Below are positions 61,034 through 64,000 of a DNA stretch of 64,000 nt, in pieces. The position numbers and the translations under genes are program-made. How positions within the stretch are numbered: the stretch's first letter is position 1; every line of letters begins with the position of its first letter. This DNA comes from Stanieria sp964562685. Its GTDB lineage: Bacteria > Cyanobacteriota > Cyanobacteriia > Cyanobacteriales > Xenococcaceae. The stretch covers positions 1 to 64,000 of the forward strand of contig CAZLUP010000010.1 in NCBI GenBank assembly GCA_964562685.1, in the 5' to 3' direction. The notes beneath the pieces are model-generated. The model did not search any database. It had not been told where the DNA came from and was given only the letters and a program-made list of their open reading frames with translations.

Positions 61034-62791
61034 ATGAATTCCCTACTCGAACAGCTTAAAATATCTGTTAGTCAAGCTTTGGTTGCTGCTTTTGGTGATG
61101 AGTTAGCTAATGTCGATCCTTTAGTTGCGGTTGCTAGCAATCCTAAATTTGGAGATTATCAATCTAATGTGGCTTTATCGTTGGCTAAACAACTAAAACT
61201 ACCACCAAGAGTGATCGCGGAAAAAATTATTGCTAACCTAGAAGTAGATGAAGTTTGTCAAAAGCCAGCCATAGCTGGTGCTGGTTTTATTAACTTTACA
61301 ATCAAACCAGATTACCTTTCTACTCAACTAAGTTTAATTCAAACTGATCCACGCTTAGGAATTGAACCAGTACCATCACCACAAAAAGTTATAGTAGATT
61401 TTTCCAGTCCCAATATTGCTAAAGAAATGCACGTAGGACATTTACGTTCTACCATTATTGGTGATGCGATAGCGAATGTGTTAGAATTTCGAGGACATGA
61501 TGTCTTGCGGCTCAATCATGTAGGAGACTGGGGTACTCAGTTTGGGATGTTAATTGCTTACCTCAAAGAGGTTTATCCAGAGGCTTTAACTACTGCGGAT
61601 GTTTTAGATTTAGGAGATTTAGTTAGTTTATACAAGAAAGCCAAAATCCGTTTTGATGAGGATGAAGAGTTTAAAGAAAAGGCTAGAAACGAAGTAGTTA
61701 AATTACAAGCAGGAGATACTGAAAGTCGTCATGCTTGGCAATTACTTTGCGAACAATCTCGTCGAGAATTTCAGGTAATTTATGATTTATTAGATATTAA
61801 ATTAACTGAGAGAGGAGAATCTTTTTATAATCCTTTTTTAGGAGATATTGTAGCTGAATTAGACAAGCAAAGTTTATTGGAAGAAGATGCAGGTGCAAAA
61901 TGTGTTTTCTTAGAAGGCTTTACTAATAAAGCAGGTGAACCTTTACCTTTAATTGTACAAAAATCTGATGGTGGTTATAACTACGCAACTACAGATTTGG
62001 CTGCACTAAAATATCGTATCGAACAAGATGGTTCAGATCGAATTATTTATGTTACTGATGCGGGACAAAGTAATCATTTTGCAGCAGTATTTCAAGTAGC
62101 AAAAAAAGCTGGAATTTTACCCGAACAAGTAGAAGTTGTTCATGTACCTTTTGGATTAGTTTTAGGAGAAGACGGCAAAAAACTAAAAACTCGTTCTGGG
62201 GAAACAATTAAACTAAAAGAATTATTAGATGAAGCAATTATTCAAGCACGTCATGATTTAGAATCTAGATTGCAAGAAGAGGGTAGAGAAGAAACAGCAG
62301 AGTTTATTAATCAAGTTGCTCAAACTGTTGGTATCAGTGCAGTAAAGTATGCAGATTTAAGTCAAAATCGGACTACCGATTACAAATTTAGCTATTCAAA
62401 AATGTTGGCTCTTCAAGGCAATACTGCACCTTATTTACTTTATGCTTATGTAAGAGTACAAGGTATTAGTCGTAAGGGTGAAATTGATTTTGAAAAATTA
62501 GGAACTGATACCAAAATTGTCTTAGCAGAATCAACAGAACTTGTCTTAGCTAAACATATTGTACAGTTAGGAGAAATAATTCAAGAAGTTGAACGAGAAT
62601 TATTACCTAATCGTTTGTGTTTATATATCTATGAACTTAGTCAAAAGTTCAATCAATTTTATGAATCTTGTCCAATTCTACAAGTAGAAGAACCTTTGCG
62701 TACTTCAAGATTAATCTTAGCTAATTTGACTGCTCGTACTTTAAAATTAGGCTTATCTTTACTGGGAATTTCTGTGGTTGAAAGGATGTAG
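61034..62791 (+). CDS. argS: arginyl-tRNA synthetase
   Basis: A 585-residue class I synthetase. The N-terminal Arg-tRNA-specific domain (residues 1-115) precedes the Rossmann catalytic core with VDFSSPNIAKEMHVGHLRST (HIGH variant HVGH) and VLRLNHVGDWGTQFGMLIAY. The KMSKS position is LKTRSGETIKLKELLDEA, the usual degenerate form in ArgRS. The anticodon-binding helical domain includes NTAPYLLYAYVRVQGISRK and ends LKLGLSLLGISVVERM. Full length, monocistronic. Confidence 0.97.
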   Translation: MNSLLEQLKISVSQALVAAFGDELANVDPLVAVASNPKFGDYQSNVALSLAKQLKLPPRVIAEKIIANLEVDEVCQKPAIAGAGFINFTIKPDYLSTQLSLIQTDPRLGIEPVPSPQKVIVDFSSPNIAKEMHVGHLRSTIIGDAIANVLEFRGHDVLRLNHVGDWGTQFGMLIAYLKEVYPEALTTADVLDLGDLVSLYKKAKIRFDEDEEFKEKARNEVVKLQAGDTESRHAWQLLCEQSRREFQVIYDLLDIKLTERGESFYNPFLGDIVAELDKQSLLEEDAGAKCVFLEGFTNKAGEPLPLIVQKSDGGYNYATTDLAALKYRIEQDGSDRIIYVTDAGQSNHFAAVFQVAKKAGILPEQVEVVHVPFGLVLGEDGKKLKTRSGETIKLKELLDEAIIQARHDLESRLQEEGREETAEFINQVAQTVGISAVKYADLSQNRTTDYKFSYSKMLALQGNTAPYLLYAYVRVQGISRKGEIDFEKLGTDTKIVLAESTELVLAKHIVQLGEIIQEVERELLPNRLCLYIYELSQKFNQFYESCPILQVEEPLRTSRLILANLTARTLKLGLSLLGISVVERM

Positions 62792-62862
62792 TTTTTAACT
62801 GAGAAATTATTCTCTATTTTACTAAAACGACCAAATAAGATTAAGGAGAAAAAATTAGCAAA

Positions 62863-62884
62863 AGGGCGAAGAGTTATTCGCCCT
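62863..62884 (-). terminator. hairpin between convergent argS and the DUF2288 gene
   Basis: AGGGCGAA-gagtta-TTCGCCCT is a perfect 8-bp stem. On the minus strand it is followed by TTTTGCTAATTTTTT and lies 12 bases past the DUF2288 stop, so it fits a Rho-independent terminator for that gene. The sequence also belongs to the GGGCGAA dispersed palindrome type. Confidence 0.65.
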
Positions 62885-62895
62885 TACAATTCAAT

Positions 62896-63186
62896 CTAAA
62901 TCTTTTCTTGAATTACAATAAAAGGCTGAATAATTAAAGTCAAAAACTGTTTATTAGGTTCACCATTCCAGTTAGTTAATTGTTCTGAAGATGGTTTAGA
63001 AATTAATTGTTGTTCGATCCAACTACTTACAGCAATTGAATTATCTTGTGCGATCGCAGTTCCAACATCGAGAATATCTAATTCTTTTTTGACAACAATT
63101 ACGACATCTCTTTTGGCGTGAGGTAATAAATCTTGCCAATTGATTTCTGCTAAATCATCGTTTAATCTATCCTTAAGTTCTTGCAT
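62896..63186 (-). CDS. DUF2288 family protein
   Basis: A 96-residue soluble protein matching DUF2288: LNDDLAEINWQDLLPHAKRD, VVIVVKKELDILDVGTAIAQ and the C-terminal LTLIIQPFIVIQEK. The conserved W at residue 17 and W-x-x-x in AVSSWIEQQLI are in their usual places. The function is unknown; the family is common in cyanobacteria and gammaproteobacteria. Its own hairpin terminator follows. Confidence 0.85.
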   Translation of the reverse strand: MQELKDRLNDDLAEINWQDLLPHAKRDVVIVVKKELDILDVGTAIAQDNSIAVSSWIEQQLISKPSSEQLTNWNGEPNKQFLTLIIQPFIVIQEKI

Positions 63187-63696
63187 TTGTTATAAAGTTT
63201 TATTAAACTGCTCGGTAGTTTGATTAATCCTGAAACTAAATCGGATAATTTACAAGTTATGCTCTTTTAAAAAATTGTTCTTTTATAAGTTACAGAGAGT
63301 ACATATAATTTATTGATTTGCTCTGTTCATGTGTAAAACAAAGAAGAGAATATTTTTCACAAATTAACACTAAATCAAAAATGTTGATCATGGATAATCA
63401 GCGTAAAGCAATTAAGTACATAGGCAGAATCAATTACACCAAACAATAGTTCATAGTTCATAGTTCAAAATCAAACTGATAACTGGTGAGTGATGGCTAT
63501 TTTCTGTTCTTGGTTTTTTTTTATTCACCAGTGTATTTAATTTTGCATTACTACTTAATTGATATTTCCCTTCCGTATCAACAATCAAAAAATCTTGCTG
63601 ATTATTCATTGTTAATTGCTATCAACTATCAACAAAAAACACCACCAAACAATAACTTCATCCGCGTTCATCTGTGGACATTTTTTTACGCCCGTT
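63187..63696. other. intergenic region with short repeats
   Basis: About 510 bases without a supported gene. Contains ATAGTTC heptamer repeats (about 63445-63465) and, near 63660-63680, the dispersed motif GCGTTCATCTGTGGAC, related to 43970-44000 on the other strand. Confidence 0.5.
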
Positions 63697-64000
63697 TTAC
63701 TCAGGAAACTTATGCTCTTGAACATCTTTAGCAAAATCTTTGACTGCATTAGTAATAACTTGTCTTAAATCGAGATAAGACTTAGCAAAAGGTGGTAAAC
63801 GATCTGATAAACCCAACAAATCCGCCGTAACCAAGACTTGTCCATCACATTTTACACCAGCACCAATGCCAATTGTAGGAATAGTAAGTTCTGCTGTAAT
63901 TGTCGCTGCCAATTCAGAAGGAATATGTTCTAAAATAATCGCAAAAGCTCCTGCTCTTTCTAAAGCGATCGCTTCATCAATAATTCGATTTGCTTCTTCG
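63697..64000 (-). CDS. panB: 3-methyl-2-oxobutanoate hydroxymethyltransferase, 3' part
   Basis: The last about 100 residues of ketopantoate hydroxymethyltransferase, which makes ketopantoate from 2-oxoisovalerate and methylene-THF in pantothenate synthesis. The frame is open to the window end and reads ANRIIDEAIALERAGAFAII, LEHIPSELAATITAELTIPT, then the diagnostic GIGAGVKCDGQVLVTADLLG and SYLDLRQVITNAVKDF. The N-terminal part with the Mg site lies beyond position 64000. Stop at 63697. Confidence 0.93.
   Translation of the reverse strand, partial: EEANRIIDEAIALERAGAFAIILEHIPSELAATITAELTIPTIGIGAGVKCDGQVLVTADLLGLSDRLPPFAKSYLDLRQVITNAVKDFAKDVQEHKFPE

Noticed and set aside
63486..63731. 81-codon plus-strand frame near panB
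   Set aside because: Its sequence is made of dispersed repeat motifs and it overlaps the end of panB.

Overview
The window is 64 kb of an AT-rich cyanobacterial chromosome. The evidence is the frequent HIP1 palindrome (GCGATCGC), a high-light-inducible chlorophyll-binding protein, the phylloquinone genes menA/menF/menD, a LexA operator of the cyanobacterial type, an alternative respiratory terminal oxidase operon, a PII protein with Ser49 in its T-loop, and many small cyanobacterial protein families. The low GC, palindromic dispersed repeats and gene types suit a coccoid or baeocystous (Pleurocapsales-like) lineage, but I cannot fix the genus. Two runs of 100 N (13856-13955 and 31371-31470) are scaffold gaps.

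Layout. Positions 1-6000 are a gene graveyard: an IS5-type transposase fragment joined to a broken dehydrogenase, a DUF3611 remnant, a diguanylate cyclase fragment joined to a histidine kinase fragment, an isolated P-type ATPase nucleotide-binding domain, and a TIGR02587/TIGR02588 pair that has lost an internal segment and a start. From 6 to 10 kb come an RluD-type pseudouridine synthase, an HLIP operon and a CbiX-type chelatase behind a cobalamin riboswitch. From 10 to 14.7 kb lies a terminal oxidase operon: two DUF2231 membrane proteins, then ctaC without CuA ligands, ctaD and ctaE. From 15 to 21 kb are a VapBC-type toxin-antitoxin pair, a GMC oxidoreductase, a cold-shock/DUF1294 fusion, and dus-lexA with a matching LexA operator. 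Acetyl-CoA synthetase and the phylloquinone genes (menA divergent from menF-menD) fill 21-29 kb.

From 29 to 34 kb there is an FHA-GAF protein, a single-domain GAF protein with both cysteines of a DXCF cyanobacteriochrome, a gapped methyltransferase and arginine decarboxylase. From 34 to 39 kb come a MazF-type toxin pair, hisIE, tmRNA and hemB. The most unusual locus is 39.0-43.9 kb: a tight four-gene operon encoding a ZorA-like MotA-type channel with a long helical tail, a ZorB-like OmpA/MotB protein, a ZorC-like protein, and an unrecognised 113-residue leader gene. No ZorD helicase or ZorE nuclease is present, so it may be a reduced or novel variant of the Zorya anti-phage system.

The rest (44-64 kb) is mostly housekeeping: glmU, an HD-GYP response regulator, mnmD, mobA, an LCP cell-wall ligase, recJ, a DivIVA-like protein, coaD, a sensor kinase, glnB, a fatty acid hydroxylase family protein, a Crp/Fnr regulator, a frameshifted chrA, hsp20, argS, a DUF2288 protein and the 3' part of panB. 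Palindromic dispersed repeats sit between many genes, and two of them look like decayed IS200/IS605-type ends.
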